From Nioella sediminis (lineage in GTDB: Bacteria > Pseudomonadota > Alphaproteobacteria > Rhodobacterales > Rhodobacteraceae): DNA of 44,884 nucleotides. Location: contig NZ_MNBL01000069.1 in assembly GCF_001879695.1 (NCBI RefSeq), forward strand, positions 1-44,884, written 5' to 3'. Each line of letters opens with the position of its first letter. The stretch's first letter is position 1. The translations under genes and the position numbers were made by a program. The notes under the pieces were generated by a model. It was not told where the DNA came from. It saw nothing but the letters and a program-made list of their open reading frames with translations, and ran no database searches. Positions 24,495-34,618 of this stretch are shown one piece after another.

Positions 24495-25076
24495 CTAGGG
24501 GGTCAGTCGGGCGACCAACGAGTCAACAAGCACGTTTTGCCGGTGTTTGAGCGGGTCATCCAGCCCCTCGGCCAGCCCTGATATCAGGGCCAGCCCAAGC
24601 ACCGCCGAATGCACGGCGAAAGCCTGTTGGCGGGCGGTTGTGGCATCGGGGCCAAGATGGGCGGCCAGCGCGGTATAAAGCCGGTCCGTGATCGCGTGGA
24701 CCTTGTCCAGAACCGCCCGGTCGCGCGTCTCCTCTGTGCCGCGCGTCAGGGTCTGGGGCAGCAGGTACATCGCGCGGAACCGGGTCAGGTCGGACAGGTG
24801 AAACCCCGCAACGGCCCGCACGAACCGGGCAATCGCGTCGGTCGCGTCCGTCGCATCCCGCAGCGCGCTCTCGGCCAGCGCGGCTTCCTCCTCCAGCCAT
24901 GGCAGAAACAGGGCCGCCAGCAGATCCGGCTTGGTCGGATACCAGTAGAGCACCGCCTGTTTTGATCGCCCGAGCCGCGCCGCAATCGAGTCGAACGAGA
25001 CCGCCCCAAGCCCGCCCTCGGCCAGCAGGTCGCGGGCAATCTCCAGGATCTGGTCGCCGGTTCGGGAACGGGTCAT
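24495..25076 (-). CDS. TetR-family transcriptional regulator
   Basis: A 193-aa regulator: N-terminal helix-turn-helix (ILEIARDLLAEGGLGAVS, then IAARLGRSKQAVLYWYPTKP, about residues 9-52) and an all-helical ligand domain. The start MTRSRTG at 25076 fits the family; longer frames add nothing. It is divergent from the MAPEG gene over 87 bp that contain a strong inverted repeat (25096-25112), so it very likely represses both. A related site lies in front of the AlkB-like gene. Confidence 0.88.
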   Translation of the reverse strand: MTRSRTGDQILEIARDLLAEGGLGAVSFDSIAARLGRSKQAVLYWYPTKPDLLAALFLPWLEEEAALAESALRDATDATDAIARFVRAVAGFHLSDLTRFRAMYLLPQTLTRGTEETRDRAVLDKVHAITDRLYTALAAHLGPDATTARQQAFAVHSAVLGLALISGLAEGLDDPLKHRQNVLVDSLVARLTP

Positions 25077-25095
25077 TGGCGCCTTGCTTGCAAAC

Positions 25096-25114
25096 TTACC
25101 ATTGGTAGGTAAAC
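25096..25114. promoter_or_regulatory. Probable TetR operator between tetR and the MAPEG gene
   Basis: TTACC-N7-GGTAA (25096-25112) contains an inner TACCA-T-TGGTA (25097-25107). The word ACCATTGGTA followed by GGTAAAC occurs again, with five bases in between, on the minus strand at 35705-35684, before the AlkB-like gene. Confidence 0.65.
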
Positions 25115-25163
25115 TGAGGGACGCCACGCGGCACGTCAAGCCAGGACAGGGAGATTACCGAAG

Positions 25164-25640
25164 ATGACCAGCATTCAGCAGCTTCTGACCTGGGATAACC
25201 CGGTCTTCACCGCCTATGTGATTGCCGCTGCCGTGACGGTGCTGAAGGTGATGGGGCAGGGCTGGATGACGGTTTGGCGGTTTCAGACCACCGGCCGGGG
25301 CCTTGCCAGCCCCGAGGATGCGGCGAAGGGCCTGCTGAACCCTGCGCCGGACCCGGGCCAGCTGGATCTTGACGACTATGTCGACCGCTCGCGCCGGATG
25401 CACAGGAACGACCTCGAAAACATCCCCGCCTTCTGGGTGGCGGGGTTTCTGTTCGTCCTGATCGACCCCGCTTTGGCATTGGCGCAGGTGCTTTTCTATG
25501 GCTTCCTCGCCGCCCGAGCGGGGCATTTCTGGGCCTATGCCACCGCGCAATCCCATGAAATCCGGGCCACCTTCTACACCATCGGATCGCTCATCGTGAT
25601 CTGGATGGGTGTTCAGGTGCTGTGGGTGGCGCTGACTTAG
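25164..25640 (+). CDS. MAPEG family membrane protein (microsomal GST-like)
   Basis: A 158-aa four-helix inner-membrane protein of the MAPEG family. The signature RMHRNDLENIPAFWVAGF (about residues 78-95) matches the R-x-x-R-N-x-x-E-N core of microsomal glutathione transferase 1 and prostaglandin E synthase 1. Four hydrophobic segments: about 13-35, 86-104, 108-125 and 135-156. Family members conjugate glutathione to lipid hydroperoxides and electrophiles. Divergent from tetR with an operator between; its end overlaps the end of the enoyl-CoA hydratase gene. Confidence 0.85.
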   Translation: MTSIQQLLTWDNPVFTAYVIAAAVTVLKVMGQGWMTVWRFQTTGRGLASPEDAAKGLLNPAPDPGQLDLDDYVDRSRRMHRNDLENIPAFWVAGFLFVLIDPALALAQVLFYGFLAARAGHFWAYATAQSHEIRATFYTIGSLIVIWMGVQVLWVALT

Positions 25641-26398
25641 AAATCCTTAAGCAGTCGCGTGGTTTCGGGGTCGAGGAACCCCGCCACCGTCGCCTCGGTT
25701 TCCAGCGCCAGCGCCCGGTGCAAGTCGGGCACGGCGGCGGCGTAGAGCACGCGTTTCATGGCCCGCGTGGACAGGACGGGCAGCGCGGCAAGCTTGCGCG
25801 CGACGCTCAACGCCTCACCCGCAAGCGCCGCATCGGCCACCACGCGCCAGGCGACGCCCAAATCGCGCAACTCCGCCGCGCCGTACCGCTCGCCGAAGAA
25901 CAGCATCTCGCGCGCCTTGTTCAGTCCCACCAGATTAGGCAGCAGCGTCGTGACCGCCCCGGTGACGAAGAGGTTGAGCGAGACCTCGGGGAAGAACCCC
26001 TTCGCGCTTTCCCCCCAGATCGGGAAATCGCAGTTGATCGCCCACTCAAACCCGCCGCCCACGGCCCATCCGTTGATCGCGCCCACCACGGGTTTTGGCC
26101 CAAGGCAAATCGCCCGTGTTGCAGCCTGGATCAGTTCGACAAGCGCCCGTGCCTCGGCCTCGCTTTCGGGGTGGCTGTGGTCCTGCCTGTCATCGCCCGC
26201 GCAGAAGGCGCGGCCCTCTCCGGTGAAGATGATGGCCCGCGTCAAAGGGCAGGCATTGGCATCGTCGAAGGCGCGGGCCACGTCACGGATCAGCGCGGGG
26301 TTCATGGCGTTCAGCCGCTCGGGACGATTGAGGGCAATCCGCCGGACGCCATCTTCTACAAGATCACTCCGCACCGTGTCATAGGTGAAACCCATCAT
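25637..26398 (-). CDS. Enoyl-CoA hydratase/isomerase family protein
   Basis: A 253-aa crotonase-fold enzyme: RIALNRPERLNAMN (about 19-32), oxyanion-hole segment GRAFCAGDDR (about 61-70) and PVVGAINGWAVGGGFEWAINCD (split here for description; about 104-125). Acts on an acyl-CoA thioester. The position usually holding one catalytic Glu is in FFPEVSLNL. Third gene of a leftward operon after a TetR regulator and a CoA ligase; start GGGAG/ATG inside the ligase C-terminus, one base after its stop. Likely part of an acid-degradation route via CoA. Confidence 0.87.
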   Translation of the reverse strand: MMGFTYDTVRSDLVEDGVRRIALNRPERLNAMNPALIRDVARAFDDANACPLTRAIIFTGEGRAFCAGDDRQDHSHPESEAEARALVELIQAATRAICLGPKPVVGAINGWAVGGGFEWAINCDFPIWGESAKGFFPEVSLNLFVTGAVTTLLPNLVGLNKAREMLFFGERYGAAELRDLGVAWRVVADAALAGEALSVARKLAALPVLSTRAMKRVLYAAAVPDLHRALALETEATVAGFLDPETTRLLKDF

Positions 26399-26399
26399 C

Positions 26400-27695
26400 T
26401 CAATACTCCCTCAGCACGCGTTTGGTCTTGCCCTCGGTCACCGGGAAGGTGCCATGGGGCACCAGCGTGACCCGCGCCGTGGCCCCGAGGTTGCGCTTCA
26501 TGGCAGCCTCGACCTCGGCCCGCAGCGCGTCGCTCGCTTCCCGCCCCTTCGCCAGTTCCACCGTGATCGGCAGGGCGTCATAGGGCGGCGGGGCGTCCAG
26601 CACGATGCGGTAGTCGCCGGACAGCTCGCCGATCCCGCTCAGCACCGCCGCGACCATGGTGGGGAAAAGGTTCAGCCCCCGCACCACCACCATGTCATCG
26701 CTGCGTCCCACCACGCGGAAGCGGAAGCCGCAGCGGCCGCAGGTGCAAGGGTCAGTCGCGTCGATGGCGATGATGTCGCCGGTGCGGAAGCGCACCAGCG
26801 GCTGGCAGTCGCGGGCCAGATGGGTCAGCACCAACTCGCCCTCGACGCCCGCCGCGATGGCCAGCGGTTCCTCGGTCTCGGGGTCGATGAGTTCGGGCCA
26901 CAGCACATCGGCCGCCATGTAGTGCAGCCGCGTGTCATGTTCGCATTGCGCGGCAAAATTGGAAAACACGTCTGACACGCCATAATTGGCGTTGCGCGGC
27001 TCCATCCCCCATGTCTCGCGGATGCGGTCGCGCAACGCCGGATCATCCAGCCCCGGTTCGCCACCGAAAAGCCCCAGCTTCAGCCGAAGGTCGCGCGGAC
27101 GCATTCCCATCCCCTCCAGCACCCGTTCCAGAACGGCGGGGTAGGAGGGCGTGCAGGAAATCGCGTTGATGCCGACCTCCTGGATGGTGCGGATCAGCAG
27201 GTCGGTTGATCCCACGCCGAAGGGCACGACCAAAGCGCCCGTCGCCTCCAGCGTCATGTGATCGGTCACGCCGCCCATCCACATCTGGTAGTTCAGGCAA
27301 TGCACAACGGTGTGATCGGGCGTCAGCCCGGCAGAGGACTGGCAGCGCCCGCCCACGGTGCCAGTGATGGAAGAATCGCGCGCCGACATGGCAAGGTTCA
27401 TTGCCTGCCCAGTGGTGCCCGATGTCCGGTGCAGCCGATTGGCGGCGCTGCGCGGCGCGGCGAGGTAGTCGCCGAAGGGCGGGTGCGCGGCCTGTGACAA
27501 GCGCAGCCCGGCCTTGTCTGACAGGGGCAGGGCGGACAGGTCGCGCAGGTCGGCGGGCGGCGCGGCCCCCTGCCATAGCGCTCTGTAGAAGGCGGAATTC
27601 TCCGCCACATGGGCGCGCTGCGCGGCCCACGCCTCCTGCTGTGCAGGCAGCAATGCCTCTGCCGGTTGGAATTCGGCCCCGTCGATCAGGCTCAT
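26400..27695 (-). CDS. Phenylacetate-CoA ligase-like (PaaK family) adenylate-forming enzyme
   Basis: A 431-aa ligase that would activate a carboxylic acid to its CoA thioester with ATP. Seen: AMP-binding P-loop TSGTTGQ, the GYGxSE-type region NYGVSDVFSN, RFRTGD, the cysteine pair CTCGRCGF and hinge GRSDDMVVVRGLNLFP, all as in PaaK. Length matches the family. It starts in an ATGA overlap with the tetR stop and is followed by an enoyl-CoA hydratase, so the substrate may be an aromatic or alicyclic acid; which one is not shown. Confidence 0.85.
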   Translation of the reverse strand: MSLIDGAEFQPAEALLPAQQEAWAAQRAHVAENSAFYRALWQGAAPPADLRDLSALPLSDKAGLRLSQAAHPPFGDYLAAPRSAANRLHRTSGTTGQAMNLAMSARDSSITGTVGGRCQSSAGLTPDHTVVHCLNYQMWMGGVTDHMTLEATGALVVPFGVGSTDLLIRTIQEVGINAISCTPSYPAVLERVLEGMGMRPRDLRLKLGLFGGEPGLDDPALRDRIRETWGMEPRNANYGVSDVFSNFAAQCEHDTRLHYMAADVLWPELIDPETEEPLAIAAGVEGELVLTHLARDCQPLVRFRTGDIIAIDATDPCTCGRCGFRFRVVGRSDDMVVVRGLNLFPTMVAAVLSGIGELSGDYRIVLDAPPPYDALPITVELAKGREASDALRAEVEAAMKRNLGATARVTLVPHGTFPVTEGKTKRVLREY

Positions 27696-28365
27696 CCGCT
27701 CATTCCTTGTTGCCAGATATGGGAAAGGGTCTCAATCACAGCTGCCCGGTCCCGGCTGATGCGGGCCAGATCGGGGTCCGATCCGAAATGCAGCATGATC
27801 AGGTATTGATCGACCATCCCGCCAAGCGCATGGGCGCGGCGCAGCAGCTCATCTCGTGGGGTGTCGCTGCGGCGGACCCATGCGGCGACCACGGTCTCGG
27901 TCCATTCGCGGTTCAACCGCTCGAAGGCCACGCTGGCCTCGGGGAAGGGCTCCATCCGCGTCACAAGGCAACGCATGAGGCCCCGGTTGTCCTCGAACAG
28001 CTGGACATAGGCCGCTGTCGCCTGCCGCGCCCGGTCCTGCGGGGTTGCACCATCGCGCGCCGCATCGCGCATCCGGGCCTGAAGGAAGCCCACGAAGCCG
28101 ATCAGCGTCTCGGCCAGGGCGGCCCGGATATCGGGGAAATAGGTGTAGAACGTGCCATGGGCGCTGCCCGCCGCGCGGGCGATGTCGGCCACTTTCAGAT
28201 CGGCGGGCGCGGTGTCGTCCAGAAGCACGCAAATCGCGGATTGCAGCCTAGCGCGGGTGCGGTCCGCCTTTGGGGCGGACCGGGTGTCACGGATCAGGGC
28301 ATCACCGAAGTTGGTGCTGCCGGACGGCTTGTCGAGGGTGGGGGCTGTCTGGTTCATTTCTGAAA

Positions 28366-28375
<10 letters not shown>
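27692..28375 (-). CDS. TetR-family regulator of the CoA ligase operon
   Basis: About 227 aa with a disordered N-terminal tail of 35-40 residues, then helix-turn-helix (DLKVADIARAAGSAHGTFYT, about 60-80) and a ligand domain. It is the first gene of the operon with the CoA ligase and hydratase and should be autoregulated. Start is uncertain: ATG at 28375 and at 28357 both lack a Shine-Dalgarno and GTG at 28402 is also possible. The inverted repeat at 28366-28381 overlaps the 28375 ATG, which would favour 28357. Confidence 0.82.
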
Positions 28376-29867
<1,492 letters not shown>

Positions 29868-29868
<1 letters not shown>

Positions 29869-30653
29869 TGATCCGGGGGCTGGCATATGGGCTGGCCCTT
29901 CTGCTTTGGGCTGGCGGGGCAGGGGCCTGCACGGTCGATCCCGCCAGCACCATGGCCTATCCCGGCAGCGTGACCGTTGACGGCACGACGCAAGGCGCCA
30001 TCGCGCGCGCCTGGTTCGATGACCCGGTCACGCGCTATCGCCATTTCGTGCTGGGGCGACGTCATGAGCCTGAAACGCTGTGGGTGGATGCCATCGGCAA
30101 CCAGGGGCTCTGCGGCCATGCACTGACGCTCGATGCCAATCATGTCTTCGAGGATGTGGCCCCGCATCTTGCCGATCTCGACGGTGACGGCACCAATGAG
30201 GTCATCGTCGCCCGTAGCCATCTGCGCCAGGGCGCGCAGCTTGCCGTCTACCGCTGGACCGGCACGGACCTGACCCTCGCGGCCACCAGCCCCTATATCG
30301 GCCGCAGCAATCGCTGGCTGGCCATCGTCGGCGCCGCCGATCTCGATGGCGACGGTGCGATGGAGATCGCCTATATCGACCGCCCGCATCTGGCCCGCAC
30401 CCTGCGCGTCTGGCGCTACGCGGATGGAACCCTCACCGAAGTGGCGGCGGCAACCGGTCTCACCAATCACCGCATCGGCGAGGGCCACATATCCTCCGGC
30501 ATCCGCGCGTGCGATGGCGGCCCGGAAATCCTGACCGCAGACACCAACTGGACCCGCCTCATCGCCACCCGCTTCAACGGCCAGGGCCTCACCGCCCGCG
30601 ATCTCGGCCCCTGGTCACCACAGGCGCTCGACGCGGCGCTGACCTGCTCCTGA
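29868..30653 (+). CDS. Secreted FG-GAP/VCBS repeat protein
   Basis: A 261-aa exported protein: signal peptide MIRGLAYGLALLLWAGGAGA followed by C, then repeat blades with calcium-binding loops DLDGDGTNEVIVA (about 104-116) and DLDGDGAMEIAY (about 159-170), typical of FG-GAP/VCBS beta-propeller repeats. Cysteines near 21, 82, 213 and 260 may form disulfides. It overlaps the ferredoxin stop and is cotranscribed with it, an unusual pairing. Probably periplasmic; binding partner unknown. Copy B of the intergenic element follows its stop. Confidence 0.78.
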
Positions 30654-30654
30654 C

Positions 30655-30840
30655 CCTTTCATCTTGGCAACAAATACCTCCGCCGGAGGCATCCTGCCCG
30701 TGCCACGTCACCTTACGCCGGGGATGGTCTCCTGCGCTCGCCACAATTCCGTGGCAACGCGGCATGTCGAAGCTCCCCGCGTCAGCGGGGGGGTGAGACG
30801 GGGCGCTTCCGGGTCGACGCCGGCAGGCGGCGAAACCGCG
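30655..30840 (+). repeat. Composite intergenic element, copy B (convergent junction)
   Basis: Starts one base after the FG-GAP stop: CCTTTCATCTTGGC, then AACA, then AATACCTC (30655-30680). At 30748 it has TCCGTGGCAACGCGG. Hairpin 1 is CCCCGC/GCGGGG (30775-30790) with GTCA loop. Hairpin 2 is CGCC/GGCG with GGCA loop (about 30818-30829), flanked by GGGTCGA and CGAAACC. The gap to purD (30654-30966) contains this element and the repeat tract at 30850; I see no gene in it. Confidence 0.75.
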
Positions 30841-30849
30841 CTTTCGTCC

Positions 30850-30889
30850 GTACAGGGGGTGTATGGGGGGTGTACGGGGGGTGTACACA
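30850..30889. repeat. 11-bp-period GTGTAC tandem repeat, locus 2
   Basis: GTAC/GTAT cores at 30850, 30861, 30872 and 30883, exactly 11 bp apart, with G-run spacers (GTACGGGGGGT). Same unit as at 13461-13493. It lies just downstream of intergenic element copy B and before the purD stop. Confidence 0.8.
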
Positions 30890-30966
30890 TGGCGACAGGC
30901 TCAAAACGCGACAACGGCCCGCTTGCGGGCGCGCGGGTCGGCGTGGCGAAGCCATGGAGACATCCC

Positions 30967-32235
30967 TTAGTCTGAAAGCGCCCGCCATCCGATATCGGCG
31001 CGGTTGAACCCTTCGGGCCAGTCGACGCGCTCGACCAGCGCATAGGCCCTGTCGCGCGCCTCTTGCAGGCTCTCGCCGCGTGCCGTCAGTGCCAGAACCC
31101 GGCCGCCAACAGCGGTCACGACCCCGGCTTCCCGCCTGGTTCCGGCATGGAAACACATCTCGAAACTGGTTTCGGGAAGCGCCTCCAGCCCTCGGATCAC
31201 ACTGCCTTTCTCATAGCTTCCGGGATAGCCTTCTGCGGCCATCACCACGGTCATCGCATGGTCGTCGGCCCAGTTGACGGCCATCTCGTCCAGCCGCCCC
31301 TCGGAGGCCGCCAGCATCAGGTCCAGCGCCTGCGCGCCAAGGCGCAGCATCAGGCACTGACATTCGGGATCGCCAAAGCGCACGTTGTATTCGATAAGCT
31401 TCGGCTGCCCGTCCTTGATCATCAACCCTGCGAACAGCACGCCCTGGAACGGCATCCCCCGCCGCTCCATTTCCGCCATTGACGGCTTGATGATGTCTTC
31501 CATCGTTTTCAGTACGATGGAAGCCGACATGACCGGTGCCGGACTATAGGCACCCATGCCGCCGGTATTGGGTCCGGTATCGCCATCGCCCACCCGCTTG
31601 TGATCCTGCGCAGTGCCCACGGGCAGCACCGTCTTGCCATCCGAGAGCACGAAGAACGAGGCTTCCTCGCCCTCAAGGAACTCCTCGATCACAACCTCCG
31701 CGCCTGCCGCGCCGAAGCTGCCGCTGAACATGTCATCGATGGCGGCCAGCGCCTCGTCCTCGGTCATCGCCACGATCACGCCTTTGCCCGCGGCCAGCCC
31801 GTCGGCCTTGACCACGATAGGCGCGCCCTGCGCGCGGATATAGTCCTTTGCCGGTCCGGCCTCGGTGAACCGTGCATAGGCTGCCGTCGGCGCGCCGGAG
31901 GCGTCGCAGATTTCCTTGGTAAACGCCTTGGAGGCCTCCAGCGCCGCCGCCGCCTTGGATGGTCCGAAGGTCAGGATCCCCGCCTCGCGCAGCGCGTCTG
32001 CCACGCCTGCCGCGAGCGGCGCTTCCGGGCCGATGATGACGAAATCCACCGCTTCCTCGGCGCACAGGTCCAGAACCGCGCTTGCATCCTCGGGGTCAAT
32101 GGCGGCGCAATCTGCGATCTGGCTGATGCCGCCATTTCCGGGGGCCACGATCAGCTTGTCGCATTTGGGGTTCTGCAGAACCGCCCAGGCCAGCGCATGT
32201 TCCCGCCCGCCGCTGCCAAGGATCAGAATATTCAC
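30967..32235 (-). CDS. purD: Phosphoribosylamine-glycine ligase (GAR synthetase)
   Basis: A 422-aa ATP-grasp enzyme, the second step of purine synthesis, joining glycine to 5-phosphoribosylamine. Seen: ILGSGGREHALAW (4-16), ATP-grasp motif VVKADGLAAGKGV (about 141-153), FLEGEEASFFVLSDG, GPNTGGMGAYSPAP (about 222-235) and NVRFGDPECQ (about 285-294). Start is GTG at 32235 (MNILILGSGG). Full length, no oddity. Alone on its strand here; xseA side genes are divergent. Confidence 0.95.
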   Translation of the reverse strand: MNILILGSGGREHALAWAVLQNPKCDKLIVAPGNGGISQIADCAAIDPEDASAVLDLCAEEAVDFVIIGPEAPLAAGVADALREAGILTFGPSKAAAALEASKAFTKEICDASGAPTAAYARFTEAGPAKDYIRAQGAPIVVKADGLAAGKGVIVAMTEDEALAAIDDMFSGSFGAAGAEVVIEEFLEGEEASFFVLSDGKTVLPVGTAQDHKRVGDGDTGPNTGGMGAYSPAPVMSASIVLKTMEDIIKPSMAEMERRGMPFQGVLFAGLMIKDGQPKLIEYNVRFGDPECQCLMLRLGAQALDLMLAASEGRLDEMAVNWADDHAMTVVMAAEGYPGSYEKGSVIRGLEALPETSFEMCFHAGTRREAGVVTAVGGRVLALTARGESLQEARDRAYALVERVDWPEGFNRADIGWRALSD

Positions 32236-32314
32236 GTGGCACCCCCTGCCTGATAGGTTTGGGCGGGGAATACCCAAGCCCGGCCATGGGCACAAGCAGA
32301 GGGGATGCCGCAGC

Positions 32315-32932
32315 ATGAAGGATCAGGCGCTTTGGGAACGGATCGAGGCCCATCCAATGCCGGAGGGCTTCGTCGAACTGCTTGTGGCACGCACCGGATG
32401 GCCCCGCGACCGGGCCGAGGCGGCGGTTGCCGAATACCGGCGCTTGGCCTACCTGGTCGCGCGTGTCAAAACCGCGCGCCGGGTGCCGTCGAAACCGGTG
32501 GAACAGGTCTGGCGGTTGCATGGGGAAGACCGCGCCGCCTATGCCCGGTTCTGTGGCGAGGCGCTCGGGCGGGACTGGCATTTGCCCGATGGTCCCTTTC
32601 CCCGACGCAGCGGCCGGGACATGGAGCTGACGTTGAAGGCCTATGCGCGGGAGTTTGGCGAGACCGCTCCGGCGCGGATCTGGCCCGACCCGAACCGAAG
32701 GCTGCGGTTTGGCATCGCGGGCGGTGCCGTGGTGGCGGGCGCGGCGGGGTCTCTGGCCGCGGTGTCCGTCCTGCCGATGGTCGCCGGGGCTGCGCTGGCC
32801 GTTCTGATCCTCTGGCTCGGCAATCGCGGCAGCGTGGAGGCGGGCGATCACTGGTGGTATCTTCCCCCCAACGACATCGGCTTCGATGGCGGGGGCGGTG
32901 ATGGGGGAGATGGCGGTGGAGGCGGGGATTGA
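32315..32932 (+). CDS. Unknown membrane protein with Gly/Asp tail, GRDP-like N-terminus
   Basis: A 205-aa protein. Residues about 25-110 (VAEYRRLAYLVARVKTARR, VEQVWRLHGEDRAAYARFCG, LPDGPFP) resemble the glycine-rich-domain-containing protein motif in which a tryptophan and histidine precede a Y-x-x-F-C helix; this match is by eye and weak. Two hydrophobic segments (about 131-168) are followed by WWYLPP and a C-terminal tail of almost only Gly and Asp. AGAGGGG precedes the ATG. It lies between purD (divergent) and xseA (same strand, 37 bp). Confidence 0.6.
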   Translation: MKDQALWERIEAHPMPEGFVELLVARTGWPRDRAEAAVAEYRRLAYLVARVKTARRVPSKPVEQVWRLHGEDRAAYARFCGEALGRDWHLPDGPFPRRSGRDMELTLKAYAREFGETAPARIWPDPNRRLRFGIAGGAVVAGAAGSLAAVSVLPMVAGAALAVLILWLGNRGSVEAGDHWWYLPPNDIGFDGGGGDGGDGGGGGD

Positions 32933-32969
32933 TCTGGTGTGCCCGCGCCGGGGCCGCTAGTGTCGCGCC

Positions 32970-34520
32970 ATGACTGATTTGCTGGAAGATGACACCCCGG
33001 GCAATGCGCCGGAATTCACGGTTTCCGAGATCTCGGGGGCGGTCAAACGCACCATCGAGGGCAGTTTCGCCCATGTGCGGGTGCGCGGCGAGGTCGGGCG
33101 GCTGTCGCGGCCCCGGTCGGGGCATATCTATCTGGATCTCAAGGATGACCGCAGCGTTCTGGCCAGCGTCATCTGGAAGGGCGTCTCGGCGCGGCTGGCC
33201 ACGCAGCCCGAGGAGGGGATGGAGGTCATCGCCACCGGACGGCTCACCACGTTTCCGGGGCAATCCAAATACCAGCTGGTGATCGAGGATATCCGGCCGG
33301 CCGGCATGGGCGCGCTGATGGCGATGCTGGAAAAGCGTAAGGCGGCGCTGGCGGCGGAGGGTCTCTTTGCCGAGGAGCGCAAGCAGAAGCTGCCCTTCCT
33401 GCCAGAGGTGATCGGGGTCGTGACGTCACCTTCCGGCGCGGTGATCCGCGATATCCTGCACCGTTTGCGCGACCGGTTTCCGCGCAAGGTGCTGATCTGG
33501 CCCGTGGCCGTGCAGGGCGCGAAATGCGCGCCGGAAGTGGCGGCCGCGATCCGGGGGTTCAACGCCTTTCCGGTGGGGCGTCTGCCACGGCCCGATCTGT
33601 TGATCGTGGCGCGCGGTGGTGGCTCGCTGGAGGATCTGTGGGGCTTCAACGAGGAAGCGGTGGTGCGGGCGGCAGCGGAGAGCGCGATCCCGCTGATTTC
33701 TGCCGTCGGTCACGAAACCGACACGACGCTGATCGACTACGCCTCCGACCGACGCGCGCCGACGCCGACGGCGGCGGCGGAAATAGCGGTGCCTGTGCGG
33801 CTCGACCTGCTGAACTGGGTCGGCGATCAGGGGGCACGGCTGACGAGAGGCGCTGCGCAGGCCGTGGCGCTTAGGCGGCAGCGGCTTGGCGATCTGGCGC
33901 GCGGATTGCCACGACCCGAGACGCTGCTCGACGCGGCACGGCAGCGGCTCGATTATCTGGGCGCAGGGCTCGATCCGGCGCTGAGGGCGCTGACCCGTGA
34001 AAAGCGGATGCGGTTCGAGGCACAGTCCGCACGGCTGACCCCGGCGCTGGAGCGTGGGGTGGCGGCGCGGCGGGTGGTGCTGGGACGGGCGGAGGCGGGG
34101 CTGTCGCCCGCGCGGCTCGGGGCAGGGGTGCGGCAGCGGCGCGAGGCCCTGGACCGGCTGGCGGCGCGGATGTCGCCGGAGCGGTTGGCGGACCGCACGG
34201 CCCGCGACCGGCAAAGGTTCGACGAGCTTTCCGCCCGGTTTGCCCGCGTGGCAGCGCAGGGTGTGGCGCAGCGGCAGGAGCGTCTGGCGGCGCTGGAACG
34301 GCTGCGCCAGACGCTAGGCTATACCGAGACGCTGAAACGCGGCTATGCGGTGCTGCGGGCCGGGGCCGGGGTGGTCACGACGCGCGAGGCCGCGAAGGGC
34401 CATGCGCGGCTGGAGGTGGAATTCTCTGATGGCAGGCTCGGCGTGATGACCGAAAGCGGGCCCGCGCGTGGCAAGCGCGGCGGCGGCAAGGATGAGCCGG
34501 AGCAGGGGAGCCTGTTCTGA
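32970..34520 (+). CDS. xseA: Exodeoxyribonuclease VII large subunit
   Basis: A 516-aa cytosolic nuclease subunit that with XseB degrades single-stranded DNA in repair. N-terminal OB domain (about 10-110, EFTVSEISGAVKRTIEG at start), the catalytic domain with VVTSPSGAVIRDILHRL, ARGGGSLEDLWGFNEE (about 212-227) and VGHETDTTLIDYASDRRAPTPTAAAE, then a long coiled coil of alanine/arginine-rich repeats. Length is above E. coli XseA (456 aa), as in other alphaproteobacteria. No xseB is seen in this window. Its stop abuts intergenic element copy C. Confidence 0.95.
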   Translation: MTDLLEDDTPGNAPEFTVSEISGAVKRTIEGSFAHVRVRGEVGRLSRPRSGHIYLDLKDDRSVLASVIWKGVSARLATQPEEGMEVIATGRLTTFPGQSKYQLVIEDIRPAGMGALMAMLEKRKAALAAEGLFAEERKQKLPFLPEVIGVVTSPSGAVIRDILHRLRDRFPRKVLIWPVAVQGAKCAPEVAAAIRGFNAFPVGRLPRPDLLIVARGGGSLEDLWGFNEEAVVRAAAESAIPLISAVGHETDTTLIDYASDRRAPTPTAAAEIAVPVRLDLLNWVGDQGARLTRGAAQAVALRRQRLGDLARGLPRPETLLDAARQRLDYLGAGLDPALRALTREKRMRFEAQSARLTPALERGVAARRVVLGRAEAGLSPARLGAGVRQRREALDRLAARMSPERLADRTARDRQRFDELSARFARVAAQGVAQRQERLAALERLRQTLGYTETLKRGYAVLRAGAGVVTTREAAKGHARLEVEFSDGRLGVMTESGPARGKRGGGKDEPEQGSLF

Positions 34521-34618
34521 CCGGGATTGCGCTGCCTTCGGCATCGCCCGGGGAACGCCCCTCCTCAGGCCCCTCTGGGGCCTTCGTCAGGCCGTGTTGC
34601 CACGGACAGGTTGCCAGG
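34521..34618 (-). repeat. Composite intergenic element, copy C, without left block (convergent junction)
   Basis: Read on the minus strand it has TCCGTGGCAACACGG (34606-34592), hairpin 1 AGGCCCC/GGGGCCT (34567-34583) and hairpin 2 TGCC-GAA-GGCA (34533-34543) followed by GCGCAATCCC. The left block with CTTGGC/AATACCTC is not present. It sits between the stops of xseA (+) and the AlkB-like gene (-). Confidence 0.7.

Noticed and set aside
26740-26765. Cysteine pair in the CoA ligase as an unusual zinc site.
   Set aside because: The C-x-C-G-R-C segment before the GRSDDM hinge is a normal feature of the PaaK family.
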